Below, one piece after another: positions 33,345 to 42,654 of a DNA stretch of 64,000 bases. Position numbers and translations under genes: made by a program. Numbering within the stretch: position 1 is the first letter of the stretch; each line of letters begins with the position of its first letter. Source of the DNA: Chitinophagaceae bacterium. GTDB taxonomy: Bacteria; Bacteroidota; Bacteroidia; Chitinophagales; Chitinophagaceae. Location of the stretch: contig JAFKGQ010000015.1 of assembly GCA_017307755.1 (NCBI GenBank), positions 186,001-250,000 of the forward strand, in the 5' to 3' direction. The notes below the pieces were generated by a model. The model was given only the letters and a program-made list of their open reading frames with translations. It ran no database searches and was not told the origin of the DNA.

Positions 33345-35771
33345 ATGCTCCGCAACTATTTTAAGACAGCACTCCGCAACTTATGGAGGAACAAGGGGTT
33401 TTCCGCCATCAATATCATCGGGCTGTCCATTGGTCTGGCCACCTGTCTGTTGATAGTACTTTATGTCGTCGACGAGCTGAGTTATGACCGATGGAATAAA
33501 AAAGCCGACCGGATCTACCGGCTGGATGCGGAGATCAACTTTGGCGGGAATCATCTTTTTTTAGCTGTAGCGCCCCCTCTGGCGGGGCCATCCATGCTGC
33601 AGGATTATCCGGAAGTAAAACAATACACCCGATACCGTTATGCCAGTCCCCTGCTGATACGAAAAGGCGACCAGAATATCCGGGAAGAAAGCGTGACCTA
33701 TGCTGACTCTTCCATGTTCGACGTGTTTACCCTGCCGATGATCTCCGGCGATCCCCGTACAGCCCTGACCACGCCTCATTCGATGGTGATCTCGGAGAAG
33801 ATAGCCCGTAAATATTTTGACAATGTCAACGCAGTGGGGCGTGTTCTTGTTATCAATGACAGCATCCAGTACAAAGTGACCGGTGTCATCCACGACATGC
33901 CGGCGCAATCCCATTTTCGATATGACATTTTTATACCCATGCTGCAGCTGCAGTCAAGCCGGGCTGTGGACGAATGGTTGAGCCATAATTATAATACATA
34001 TGTTCTGTTGAAGGACGATGCCGATGCTGCCAGGCTGGAAGCCAAACTGCCGGGGATGATCGAAAAATATATGGGTCCCCTGGTCAAGTCGATACTCAAC
34101 CAGAGCCTGGATGAGTTGTATAAGAGCGGCAGTTATCTTGGGTTTACGCTCACACCTCTCACCTCTATTCATCTCCATAGCAACCGTACGGCGGAAATGG
34201 GAGCTAACGGGAACATACAGTATGTGTATATATTTTCGGCTATTGCCGTCTTTATCCTTTTGATAGCCTGTATCAATTTTATGAACCTTTCCACTGCCAG
34301 AAGCGCCGGCAGGGCCAAGGAGGTCGGTATGCGCAAGGTCATGGGATCGATGAGGCGGCAGCTGATCGGACAGTTTATCATGGAATCCATCGTCATCAGT
34401 TTTTTGGCGCTTCTTTTGGCGCTGGGTATTGCAGCACTGATGGTACCATTGTTTAATCAGCTGGCCGGAAAGGAGATGAGCATTGGTCTTTTTTCCAGGC
34501 CCTGGCTGGCGCCGTCCCTGTTGGTCCTGGGCGTGGTGGTAGGGCTGCTGGCGGGATCGTACCCGGCTTTTTTTCTTTCGGCTTTCCGGCCTATCGCCGT
34601 GCTGAAAGGCAATCTCCAATCCGGCTTTAAAACGGGCTGGCTGCGCAATTCGCTCGTCGTATTCCAATTTGGCATCAGTATCTTTCTTATTGTAGGTACC
34701 GCGGTGATCTATCAACAATTGGGTTATATCCGCAATAAACGGCTGGGTTATGACAGGGATCATGTGCTGGTGCTGGGGAATACCAGGACACTTGGAACGC
34801 AGGCCCGGGCCTTCCGGGAAGACCTGCTCAAGATGCCAGGCGTGGAGGGTGCTACGATGACAGGATTTCTGCCGACCTCGGATAACCGTAATAGTAATGC
34901 GTTCTTCCTTTCTCCGTCGCTGAACCAGAAAGGGGCCATTATCATGCAGTCCTGGCCCGTGGACGAACAATATGTATCTGTACTGGGTATGAAAATAGAA
35001 CAAGGGCGTAATTTTTCCCGGTCTTTCCCCACAGATTCGAACGGTATCATTATCAATGGAGCCGCTGCTCGTATGCTGGGAGGAGGACCGCTTATCGGGA
35101 AGAATCTCTATCAACTGGACGATGTAGCAACCAAGAAAGTAAATGTATGGCATATCGTGGGTGTGATGGAGGACTTCAATTTCAACAGCCTCCGGGAAGT
35201 GGTTACGCCGATGGCGTTATATCTGCAGGAAGATAAAGGCAGTGTGGCGTTGCGTATACATAGCAATAACATTCCCGGTCTGATCACCGGGATAGAAAAG
35301 AAATGGAGGTCGATGGTCCCTGGTCAGCCTTTCTTCTATTCCTTTATGGATGATGATTTCAACGCGCAGTATAAAGCCGAGCGGCGGATGGGGGGGATAT
35401 CCTTATCGTTTTCATTGCTGGCCATCTGTATTGCTTGTCTGGGTTTGTTCGGATTGGCGGCTTATGCGGCCGAGCAGCGGACCAGGGAGATCGGGATACG
35501 GAAGGTGCTGGGCGCTACGGTGACCAATATTGTCAGTCTGCTGTCGAAGGATTTTTTATTATTGGTGCTGGTTGCCGCGTTGATCGCGTTCCCTTTTTCG
35601 TGGTGGGCGATGCACCGCTGGCTGCAGGATTTTGCCTATAGGATCAGTATTGGGTGGGGGGTGTTTGGTCTTGCGGCTGTATTGGCGGTGGGTATTGCTC
35701 TTTTCACCATCAGCTGGCAGGCGCTGAGGGCGGCGTGGGCAAATCCTGTGAGGAGTCTCCGAGCGGAATAA
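33345..35771 (+). CDS. MacB/FtsX-type ABC transporter permease
   Basis: 808 residues with the Bacteroidota layout: N-terminal MLRNYFKTALRNLWRNKGFSA with a first membrane helix (INIIGLSIGLATCLLIVLYVV), a large periplasmic MacB domain, three FtsX helices around residues 285-420, a second periplasmic domain and three more FtsX helices at the end. The cytoplasmic REIGIRKVLGATVTNI and KEVGMRKVMGS loops contact an ATPase. No ATPase gene is adjacent. It is probably involved in export or mechanotransmission at the envelope. A TetR gene lies 57 bp downstream. Confidence 0.92.
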   Translation: MLRNYFKTALRNLWRNKGFSAINIIGLSIGLATCLLIVLYVVDELSYDRWNKKADRIYRLDAEINFGGNHLFLAVAPPLAGPSMLQDYPEVKQYTRYRYASPLLIRKGDQNIREESVTYADSSMFDVFTLPMISGDPRTALTTPHSMVISEKIARKYFDNVNAVGRVLVINDSIQYKVTGVIHDMPAQSHFRYDIFIPMLQLQSSRAVDEWLSHNYNTYVLLKDDADAARLEAKLPGMIEKYMGPLVKSILNQSLDELYKSGSYLGFTLTPLTSIHLHSNRTAEMGANGNIQYVYIFSAIAVFILLIACINFMNLSTARSAGRAKEVGMRKVMGSMRRQLIGQFIMESIVISFLALLLALGIAALMVPLFNQLAGKEMSIGLFSRPWLAPSLLVLGVVVGLLAGSYPAFFLSAFRPIAVLKGNLQSGFKTGWLRNSLVVFQFGISIFLIVGTAVIYQQLGYIRNKRLGYDRDHVLVLGNTRTLGTQARAFREDLLKMPGVEGATMTGFLPTSDNRNSNAFFLSPSLNQKGAIIMQSWPVDEQYVSVLGMKIEQGRNFSRSFPTDSNGIIINGAAARMLGGGPLIGKNLYQLDDVATKKVNVWHIVGVMEDFNFNSLREVVTPMALYLQEDKGSVALRIHSNNIPGLITGIEKKWRSMVPGQPFFYSFMDDDFNAQYKAERRMGGISLSFSLLAICIACLGLFGLAAYAAEQRTREIGIRKVLGATVTNIVSLLSKDFLLLVLVAALIAFPFSWWAMHRWLQDFAYRISIGWGVFGLAAVLAVGIALFTISWQALRAAWANPVRSLRAE

Positions 35772-35787
35772 ACAATATTTTATTTTA

Positions 35788-35800
35788 TGAACAATGTTCA
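35788..35800 (+). promoter_or_regulatory. TetR-type dyad TGAACA-A-TGTTCA
   Basis: A perfect 6-bp inverted repeat with a one-base centre, in the 57-bp gap between the permease stop and the TetR start. Together with the second dyad at 35811 it makes a probable autoregulatory region. Confidence 0.4.
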
Positions 35801-35810
35801 GTATTTTTAC

Positions 35811-35830
35811 ATCCGATAAATATTTCGGAT
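35811..35830 (+). promoter_or_regulatory. second dyad, overlapping the TetR start codon
   Basis: ATCCGA-N8-TCGGAT is a perfect 6-bp inverted repeat whose right arm contains the first two bases of the tetR ATG (35829). It could be an operator or an mRNA hairpin hiding the start codon. Confidence 0.4.
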
Positions 35831-36491
35831 GAAAAACAAAGAAATCCAGGAGCAGAGGATCAAGGGTTATTTTCTGCAGGCGACAAAGGACCTGTTAAAG
35901 TCTGAAGGTCTGCAAAGCGTAAATGTGCGGAACATCGCTGACCGGGCCGGGTATTCTTATGCCACGCTTTATAATTACTTCAAGGATATCAATGATCTTG
36001 TCTTTTTATGTGTGTATGATTTTTACGGCGAATGCGAACAGCATGTACGTGAGCATACAAAAAGGCAGGAGCGGGGGATCAAGCGGCTGCGGGCATCTAT
36101 CAGGGCATATGTGGACTTTTTTGTTCAGTATCCCGGCATCTTTTCCCTGTTCTTTATGGAGAACCTCGGAAGTTTTAAAGATAAAGGACGTGCTACGGAG
36201 ATCATCAGCTTTTCCCTTGACAAGGTTTGCGAGGAAGAGTGGAATTATTGCGTGAGCAAGGGGATATTGCAGGTGGAGCAGGTTGAACTGATCAAAAGTC
36301 AGATAAGACATGCGACCCTGGGTTTATTGATGTTGTATATCAATCAGAGAGTGTCGTTCCCGTATACTGAATTGATAAATCGTCTATATCTCCAGACAAA
36401 TGCGATCCTGGAGTCATGCAGCCCCGGCGGGGGTAGGGACGGAGGTGGTGTGTCTGTTCACAATTCTCTTATATCTATTAAGGTAAAGTGA
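35829..36491 (+). CDS. TetR/AcrR-family transcriptional regulator
   Basis: 220 residues. The N-terminal helix-turn-helix is clear: LKSEGLQSVNVRNIADRAGY, then SYATLYNYFKDINDLVF. The ligand-binding half is helical and rich in Phe/Tyr, with a glycine-rich C-terminal tail (SPGGGRDGGG). Two dyads lie immediately upstream, one over the start codon, which suggests autoregulation. It lies in the same direction as the permease and may regulate it as a distal gene. The inducer is unknown. Confidence 0.92.
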   Translation: MKNKEIQEQRIKGYFLQATKDLLKSEGLQSVNVRNIADRAGYSYATLYNYFKDINDLVFLCVYDFYGECEQHVREHTKRQERGIKRLRASIRAYVDFFVQYPGIFSLFFMENLGSFKDKGRATEIISFSLDKVCEEEWNYCVSKGILQVEQVELIKSQIRHATLGLLMLYINQRVSFPYTELINRLYLQTNAILESCSPGGGRDGGGVSVHNSLISIKVK

Positions 36492-36616
36492 CTTTTATGA
36501 AGACAAAAAAGAGCTTAAAGGGGAGCATAAACAGCTAAAGTTTAAAATGGGCGTGTTCCGGATCCGGAATATGCGGTTGGAGAAACGGGGTATGGGAGGG
36601 TGGGTTACACCTAAAG

Positions 36617-36652
36617 CAAAAGGCCGTCCATTTTGTTGTGGACGGCCTTTTG
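36617..36652. terminator. bidirectional terminator between tetR and tricorn-type genes
   Basis: A long perfect stem: AAAAGGCCGTCCA pairs with TGGACGGCCTTTT around a short TTTTGTTG loop. The A and T tracts on the two sides make it work for the + strand tetR transcript and for the convergent minus-strand gene whose stop is at 36660. Confidence 0.85.
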
Positions 36653-36659
36653 TCAGCGT

Positions 36660-39600
36660 CTATCTCGTCTCCGGCGCCGGTCTGTTCGGGGGCGTAAACC
36701 CTTTCTTTTTCAACAGGTCATTGATTTCCTGTATCGCCCTTGACAGCTGATTGTCCTGTCCTTTGGCTCCTTGTGTCAGGTCTTCCGCCACGGGGATATC
36801 CGGGTCCACGCCGTGTCCTTCCTTGAACCATGTGCCGTCAGGATTGAACATACGGAAAGTGGGAACGGTGATATTCCCTCCATCGATGAGTGGCGGGGCG
36901 CCGCTGATGCCGATGAGGCCGCCCCAGGTGCGACTGCCGATCAAGGGGCCTAATCCCGCCTTGCGGAAATAATCCGGGAAGGCGTCCCCGCCGGAACCGC
37001 TCCATCCGTTGATCAGCATAACCTTTGGTCCGAAATTGCCCGAGGGTGGCCAGTTCCAGTTGACGCCATCGCGGGTAGCCCAGAAGGCGAGCGGTTTGCG
37101 GTCCAACATCTCTATAAACCTGTCGGGTATCTGCCCTCCACTGTTGAAACGTTCATCTATCACCAGGGCCTTTTTATCCAGCTGTGCTGTAAACTGACGG
37201 ATCAATTCATTTTGTCCATCGATGCCGGTGCTGCGTACGTAGATATAGCCCGCGTTGCCGCCTGTGGCGTCTTCCACCAATTGCCGATTGTGTTCGATCC
37301 ATGCCAGGTGACGGAGCCTTGATTCGTCGCGCAATGTCTGTACGATCGTCCTGTGAGCGCCTGTCCATGAGGCCGTGCTGTTCCAGGTCAGTTCCACCGG
37401 CTTGTCCGCGAGGTTGCCAAACAAGGCGTAGGGTTCTGTCTTTGTCGTCAGGGGTACACCGTTGACGGCCAGGATATAGTCCCCTTCCTTTACCTGTATG
37501 CCAGGCAAATCGAGGGGCGACCGGACCTCGGCATCCCAGGGGGCGCCTTTTATGATCTTCTTTATCCTGTAATATTCACCATCGGCCTCCCAGTCTATAC
37601 CAAGATAGCCTACCGCAGCACGTTTGGGTGTTTCTCCCGCGCCACCGCCATGGTAAGTATGGGATGCATTCAGCTCGCCGATCATCTCTCCCAGGATAAA
37701 GTCCACTTCTTCCCGGGTGACTGCGCCGTCCAATATCTTCAGGTACCTCTCCTTTACTTTATTCCAGTCCAGTCCGTGCATGCCGGGATCGTAGAAATAG
37801 TCTCTCTCCAGCCGCCAGGCTTCTGTCAGTATCTGGCGCCACTCTTTGCGCGGATCGACCCACATCTGCATTTCGGCCGTGCGGAGCCGTTTGTCGAGTT
37901 TCTGGTTCTCATCCGCCGCGATGATAAAGACCGCACCGTCTTTTACCACCAGGAGGTGCTTGCCGTCGGCAGAGAGCAACCATCCGCCTGCATCTTCCGT
38001 GATGGTCTTTGTCTTGCGTTTATCCAGATCGAAGAACATCACCGGGCTCGCTTTATCGCCGGAACCTGTATTGGGGAATTTTTGATAAATGAGCTTGCCA
38101 TCGGCTGCGTAGAGGTTGCCATAATTACCCGGTTCTGCCGGCAGAAGGATGATCCGTGATTCCAGTCCGTCTATGTCGATGTCCACCGGAGTGATCTTTG
38201 GCGGCTTTGGCTTTGCGGCATCCGATGATTTGCCGGCTGCGGGGGGCGTTGGGGCTGCCGGTGTCTCCTCCTGTTGTAATGCGACCGTATCATCCTTTGG
38301 ATACAACGGCGAGCGTGTAGTCTTCTTCAGCACGATGGCTGCCAGGTTTGTCGAATTCGGATAAATAAAAGTATTATCCATGTCGCTGTACACCGGGTTA
38401 AAAGATTGACTGGTCGTAATGTATAAATACTTGCCGCCGGGATCGAAGGTGGGATTGGCGTTTGAATAATACCCGCTGGTGGCCTGGTGTAAAGCCTTAT
38501 TGGTGTAATCGTAGATGAATACCGCCCTATGGCCGTTGGGAAGGTCACGGTCATAGGCCAGCCATCGGCTGTCGGGCGACCAACTGGGAGAAAAGCCCTG
38601 CAGATTGCCTTCGAACATCCGGAGGCCATGGTCGATGTAGGTAGTCTGTCCCGTCGCCCTATCGTAGATGTAGATCTTCATGGCCTTGTCGATAAAGGCC
38701 AGCTTTTTACTGTCCGGCGACCAGTACAGGTTGTACCTGTACCCAGGGCCATAAGAGGTCAGTTTTTTTTCAGCGCCGTCGCCTGTGGTTTCTTTTAGCG
38801 TCAGCTCATATTCTCCCGAGCGGTCGCTCCAGTAAGCGATGTATTTTCCGTCCGGCGACCAGGCCGGGAATTTCTCTGATACGTCGGAGGACAGTGTAAG
38901 GTCTTTTACAGCGCCATTTTCTGCAGGCACTGAAAAGATCTCGCCCCTGGCTTCTATCACGGCACGTTTGCCGTCCGGAGAGATCTGATAGTTGGTCATC
39001 AGTTTTTCGACGGGTTGCAGCGTGGAGCGCAGGGCCTGCTGGTCTGTGACCACCTGTATAGGGACTTCCGCGGACTTACGGGAGGAGAAATTGTATAAGT
39101 ATAGCTTACCCGCATATTCAAAGACGATGTCTTCAGGCCCCTGCGAAGGGTAATGTACATCGTAGTTGGAAAAATTTGTCACCTGGGTAAATGCTTTGGA
39201 GGTGATATTGTATTCCCAGATATTCATCCTTTTTTCGGGTCCTCTGTCGGAGAGAAAATAAATGCTGTTACCGTGCCACATGGGCAGCTCGTCGTCGGCA
39301 TCGGTGGTGGAGATATTCTCAAATGCATAACTGGCCAGATTGAACAGGTGGATCTGGCCATTCCATCCTCCCCTGTAGCGTTTCCAGTTGCGGAATACCT
39401 GTGATTTAAAAGTAAAGGCGACCTGGCTGCCATCCGGGGACAGAGAGCCGAACTCGGCATAAGGAAGGGGAAGTTTTTGAACGGGGCCGCCTGCCACCCC
39501 GATGGTAAAGAACTGATCGAAGCGTTCGCGTCCGGCCTCTCTGCCCGAAGCAAACAGGATGCGTCGCCCATCGGGATACCAGTCGATAACCCTTTCCAGC

Positions 39601-39926
39601 GAACCGTGCCAGGTGAGACGGCTGGCCACCCCTCCTTCAGCAGGGATGGTATATATAGAGTTATTGCCGTCATAGTCGGCGGTGTATGCGATGGTGCGGC
39701 CGTCGGGGGAGAATTTGGGGAATATTTCCACTCCTGCCGGGGAGCTGAGGTGCTGTGCTTTCCCCCCTTCTTTTGGCACTACCCACAGGTCATTGGCATA
39801 CGTGAATACGATCTGCGTGGCGGATACATCCGGGAATCGCAGCAGGGCTGCATTGATCTGGGCCCTGGATGCCGGGGCGAGGGACAGGATGGCAATAAAG
39901 GATAATAAGGTTTTACGTTTATACAT
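36660..39926 (-). CDS. tricorn-type S41 protease with propellers and PDZ
   Basis: About 1088 residues. The chosen start (39926) begins the signal peptide MYKRKTLLSFIAILSLAPASRA; an ATG 24 bp upstream is the alternative. Two beta-propellers of PD40/WD40-like blades occupy about residues 30-650 (repeated SPDGKxIAYxSD motifs). A tricorn core follows (EAWRLERDYFYDPGMHGLDW), then a PDZ domain (GIQVKEGDYILAVNGVPL) and the S41 serine region GWSGSGGDAFPDYF. It is an exported protease that degrades peptides fed through the propellers. It stands alone, ending at the bidirectional terminator. Confidence 0.93.
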   Translation of the reverse strand: MYKRKTLLSFIAILSLAPASRAQINAALLRFPDVSATQIVFTYANDLWVVPKEGGKAQHLSSPAGVEIFPKFSPDGRTIAYTADYDGNNSIYTIPAEGGVASRLTWHGSLERVIDWYPDGRRILFASGREAGRERFDQFFTIGVAGGPVQKLPLPYAEFGSLSPDGSQVAFTFKSQVFRNWKRYRGGWNGQIHLFNLASYAFENISTTDADDELPMWHGNSIYFLSDRGPEKRMNIWEYNITSKAFTQVTNFSNYDVHYPSQGPEDIVFEYAGKLYLYNFSSRKSAEVPIQVVTDQQALRSTLQPVEKLMTNYQISPDGKRAVIEARGEIFSVPAENGAVKDLTLSSDVSEKFPAWSPDGKYIAYWSDRSGEYELTLKETTGDGAEKKLTSYGPGYRYNLYWSPDSKKLAFIDKAMKIYIYDRATGQTTYIDHGLRMFEGNLQGFSPSWSPDSRWLAYDRDLPNGHRAVFIYDYTNKALHQATSGYYSNANPTFDPGGKYLYITTSQSFNPVYSDMDNTFIYPNSTNLAAIVLKKTTRSPLYPKDDTVALQQEETPAAPTPPAAGKSSDAAKPKPPKITPVDIDIDGLESRIILLPAEPGNYGNLYAADGKLIYQKFPNTGSGDKASPVMFFDLDKRKTKTITEDAGGWLLSADGKHLLVVKDGAVFIIAADENQKLDKRLRTAEMQMWVDPRKEWRQILTEAWRLERDYFYDPGMHGLDWNKVKERYLKILDGAVTREEVDFILGEMIGELNASHTYHGGGAGETPKRAAVGYLGIDWEADGEYYRIKKIIKGAPWDAEVRSPLDLPGIQVKEGDYILAVNGVPLTTKTEPYALFGNLADKPVELTWNSTASWTGAHRTIVQTLRDESRLRHLAWIEHNRQLVEDATGGNAGYIYVRSTGIDGQNELIRQFTAQLDKKALVIDERFNSGGQIPDRFIEMLDRKPLAFWATRDGVNWNWPPSGNFGPKVMLINGWSGSGGDAFPDYFRKAGLGPLIGSRTWGGLIGISGAPPLIDGGNITVPTFRMFNPDGTWFKEGHGVDPDIPVAEDLTQGAKGQDNQLSRAIQEINDLLKKKGFTPPNRPAPETR

Positions 39927-39960
39927 ATAGATTGGGAATAAATGATTCAAGATAAGTGAA

Positions 39961-40260
39961 ATGGATGGTATGTGGAGATGCTTTCTTGTTTATCGGCGAT
40001 TTGACGGGTTGTCCGGCTTATGGAGTGGGCAGAGGCCTGATAGTATAACAAACAGGCAGGTAACAAAAACCGACTTTCAATTATACAATTCTTTTCAACC
40101 GGGGTTATACGAGTATGACTTTTGGACAGATAAGATCGAAAGCGGGACTATCTATATAAAGGCATTCGAAATAACGCAGGAGTATGGTCTTTCGACTGAC
40201 GAACTTCCTGCAAGTAGCTCGGTTAAGGTGTATAATCCATCAGACGCTATACAGGCCTGA
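39961..40260 (+). pseudogene. probable remnant of a larger gene
   Basis: The 427-bp gap between the tricorn-type gene and the SAM-hydrolase gene holds a 99-codon frame. The first 30 residues look random. From about 40060 the text reads like a folded beta domain (DFQLYNSFQPGLYEYDFW, GTIYIKAFEITQEYGLS) and stops abruptly. There is no signal peptide, ribosome site or promoter of its own. It is best read as the tail of a decayed Bacteroidota gene, but a small intact gene cannot be excluded. Confidence 0.35.
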
Positions 40261-40332
40261 CAATGGGGGGCAGGAACGAAAGCTCTTTGTGAAAAATTAT
40301 AAAATTGAAGGATGGATGAGGTGACAAAGCGA

Positions 40333-40340
40333 TATATTTG
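40333..40340 (+). promoter_or_regulatory. -7 box for the SAM-hydrolase gene
   Basis: TATATTTG fits TAnnTTTG exactly, 13 bp before the ATG at 40354. A TTG at 40305-40307 is further away (25 bp) than usual. The leader would be very short but contains an AAGGAA ribosome site. Confidence 0.4.
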
Positions 40341-40353
40341 AAAAAAGGAAATA

Positions 40354-41250
40354 ATGCAGCGATTTTTTCTATTCGTTATACTGGTGGTGGCCGGATTGTG
40401 TGCTTCGGCCCAGAACAAGGTAGTTGTTTTCCAGTCGGATTTTGGATTAAAAGATGGCGCCGTATCTGAAATGAAAGGTGTGGCTATAGGTGTTTCCCCC
40501 GACCTCAAATTGTTTGATCTCACGCATGAGATACCTGCCTATAATATTTGGGAGGCGGCGTATAGATTGAGACAGACTGTTCCTTACTGGCCGGCCGGGA
40601 CTGTATTTGTCTCTGTCGTCGACCCGGGTGTGGGCACGGAAAGGAAGTCTGTTGTCCTGAAGACGCGCACGGGACAGTTGATCGTAACACCCGACAATGG
40701 AACGCTGACCCTGGTAGCGGAGACGTTGGGCATCGACGCGATCAGGGAGATCGACGAGGCGGTGAACCGTCGAAAGGACTCACAAAAGTCCTATACTTTT
40801 CACGGGCGTGACGTGTATGCCTATACAGCGGCCCGTCTTGCCGCGGGTGTGATCGGCTTTGAACAGGTGGGACCTTTGCTGCCCCGGCAGGAAGTGGTGT
40901 CCATACCTTATCAGAAGGCGGTGCTGGAAGGCAAGGTGATCAAGGGGACGATACCTGTGCTGGACATTCAATACGGGAATGTCTGGACGAACATACCGGA
41001 TGATCTGTTCCATCAATTGCATGCAAACGCCGGCGATCAGCTGTCCGTAAAGATCTTTCACAACGGCAAGCAGGTATACCAGGGGACCATGCCGTATAGC
41101 ACCACCTTTGGTGCTGTAGCTATCGGCAAACCATTGGCCTATCTGAACAGCCTGTTGCAGGTGTCCTTTGCGCTGAACCAGGGAAGCTTTGCGGCTGTAA
41201 ACAAAATAAGCAGCGGAAATGAATGGGCAGTAGAAGTAGAAAAGAAGTAG
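40354..41250 (+). CDS. exported SAM hydroxide adenosyltransferase-family protein
   Basis: 298 residues. It belongs to the DUF62 family, whose known members split S-adenosylmethionine with water into adenosine and methionine (fluorinase and chlorinase are relatives). Seen here: VVVFQSDFGLKDGAVSEMKG, LFDLTHEIPAYNIWEAA, VFVSVVDPGVGTERKSVV, TPDNGTLTLV and the YTFHGRDVYAYTAARLA region. Unusually, it begins with a clear signal peptide (MQRFFLFVILVVAGLCASAQ), so it should act in the periplasm, where SAM is not expected. A different nucleoside substrate or SAM salvage from lysed cells is possible. Confidence 0.88.
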   Translation: MQRFFLFVILVVAGLCASAQNKVVVFQSDFGLKDGAVSEMKGVAIGVSPDLKLFDLTHEIPAYNIWEAAYRLRQTVPYWPAGTVFVSVVDPGVGTERKSVVLKTRTGQLIVTPDNGTLTLVAETLGIDAIREIDEAVNRRKDSQKSYTFHGRDVYAYTAARLAAGVIGFEQVGPLLPRQEVVSIPYQKAVLEGKVIKGTIPVLDIQYGNVWTNIPDDLFHQLHANAGDQLSVKIFHNGKQVYQGTMPYSTTFGAVAIGKPLAYLNSLLQVSFALNQGSFAAVNKISSGNEWAVEVEKK

Positions 41251-41261
41251 GAGGCCCCGGG

Positions 41262-41990
41262 TTACAGATACAACTGCACCATATGCCGCCAATAGCGGGC
41301 CTTATGCGACTCTCCGTCCCAGAGATGTAGTGCATTCCAGATACCCTTACTCCAAAGTGCATTGCTGATGGCCTGGTTGTTCTCCAAAAAGACGTCCTGT
41401 TCTCCCACGACAAAGATGATCTCCAGATCTTTTAGCAGTCGGATCAGCTCAGGATCATACAGGTTGGGTATAAACTGGCCCGGCATGTTGTAATAAATGT
41501 TCTCGTCGCGATAGCCTTCGAACAGATCGTCAAAATACGGCATCGTAGTAGTCAGGTCATAACGTCCGCTGAGTCCGACTATTTTATGAAAGAGCGTTGG
41601 ATATTTAAAAGCTATATTGGCGGCATGATAGGCGCCCAGGCTGCAGCCGGCGGCTACCAGGGTGGGAGAGGCGTTCTTTTGTTTTACAAGGGGGATCACT
41701 TCCTTTAACAGGTATTGTTCGTATTGCAAGTGCCGGAGGATCCGTTCGGCGGGAGGGATATGTTTGGCGTAGAAACTTTCCTTATCGATGCTGTCGAGGC
41801 AGTACACCTGTATCTGCCGGCCGTCTATCTTACGGCGCATGGCGTCGATGACGTGCCAGTCCTCATAATCATAAAAATGGGCGGTCCGGGTGGGAAAGAA
41901 CAGCACGGGGGCGCCGGCGGAGCCAAAGACCAGCAATTCCATGTCTCTTTGCAGCGATGGGCTGTACCATTTATGATATTCTCTGTTCAT
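41262..41990 (-). CDS. esterase-D-like alpha/beta hydrolase
   Basis: 242 residues from ATG at 41990, overlapping the upstream gene's stop (ATGA). It belongs to the putative esterase family: PVLFFPTRTAHFYDYEDWHV, VYCLDSIDKESFY, nucleophile GCSLGAYHAAN, and a late acid/His pair in VGEQDVFLENN and GESHKARYW. No signal peptide, so cytoplasmic. It is co-translated with the SGNH hydrolase, and the two probably handle acyl esters. The substrate is unknown. Confidence 0.85.
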   Translation of the reverse strand: MNREYHKWYSPSLQRDMELLVFGSAGAPVLFFPTRTAHFYDYEDWHVIDAMRRKIDGRQIQVYCLDSIDKESFYAKHIPPAERILRHLQYEQYLLKEVIPLVKQKNASPTLVAAGCSLGAYHAANIAFKYPTLFHKIVGLSGRYDLTTTMPYFDDLFEGYRDENIYYNMPGQFIPNLYDPELIRLLKDLEIIFVVGEQDVFLENNQAISNALWSKGIWNALHLWDGESHKARYWRHMVQLYL

Positions 41991-42586
41991 CGGATGATGG
42001 TGGATAGATGTCGAAGTATAATATCCTTCCATAAAGCGTAGCCTTTTTCGCTGATGTGTAATCCATCCGGGTCCAGGAATTCTCTTTTTGGGTAACCCGC
42101 GTTGTCTGTCATTTTGTGATAGATATCGATGTAATGCAGGTTGTTCCCTTTTTTTTTGATCTCTTTTTCTATAAGGTCGTTGGTATAGCGGATGCTGTCG
42201 ACGATGTTCCAGCGGGTGATGCTGGGTTTTATGGAGATAAAGAAAAGGGGGATATCTCCAAAATGTTCACGGGTGCGTGCGACCATCTGCTGGAAAAAGA
42301 TAAACACTTCTTCCGGGTGTCTGCCATCGCCCAGGTCATTGTCGCCTGCGTAAAGGACGATGGCCCTGGGGTGATAGAGGGTCACCAGTCTTTCAAAAAA
42401 CCAGACGCAGGCCGCAAGCGTCGATCCGCCAAATCCCAGGTTGACAGGCTGATAGGCCGAAAAGTCTTCGTACAAGGTGTCCCAAAGCCTGATGGACGAG
42501 CTGCCATAGAACACTGTTCCTGGTTCATATTCCAGCTTAGCTTTTTCCTGCTCTAAGCGTTGCACTTCATGTTCATACCAGATCAT
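41987..42586 (-). CDS. SGNH/GDSL-family hydrolase
   Basis: 199 residues. SGNH blocks are visible: VFYGSSSIRLW (nucleophile Ser), NLGFGGSTLA (Gly), LYAGDNDLGDG (Asn) and FLDPDGLHISEKG (Asp-His). No signal peptide was found. Its stop overlaps the start of the esterase gene by 4 bases, so the two form an operon. It probably deacylates a carbohydrate or lipid ester inside the cell. Confidence 0.9.
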   Translation of the reverse strand: MIWYEHEVQRLEQEKAKLEYEPGTVFYGSSSIRLWDTLYEDFSAYQPVNLGFGGSTLAACVWFFERLVTLYHPRAIVLYAGDNDLGDGRHPEEVFIFFQQMVARTREHFGDIPLFFISIKPSITRWNIVDSIRYTNDLIEKEIKKKGNNLHYIDIYHKMTDNAGYPKREFLDPDGLHISEKGYALWKDIILRHLSTIIR

Positions 42587-42654
42587 GGGGGGGCTTTAAT
42601 CTTCAAATTTAGTGCGGGACAGGCGATATAAGGCTGGGAGAAGAATTGATAAAG

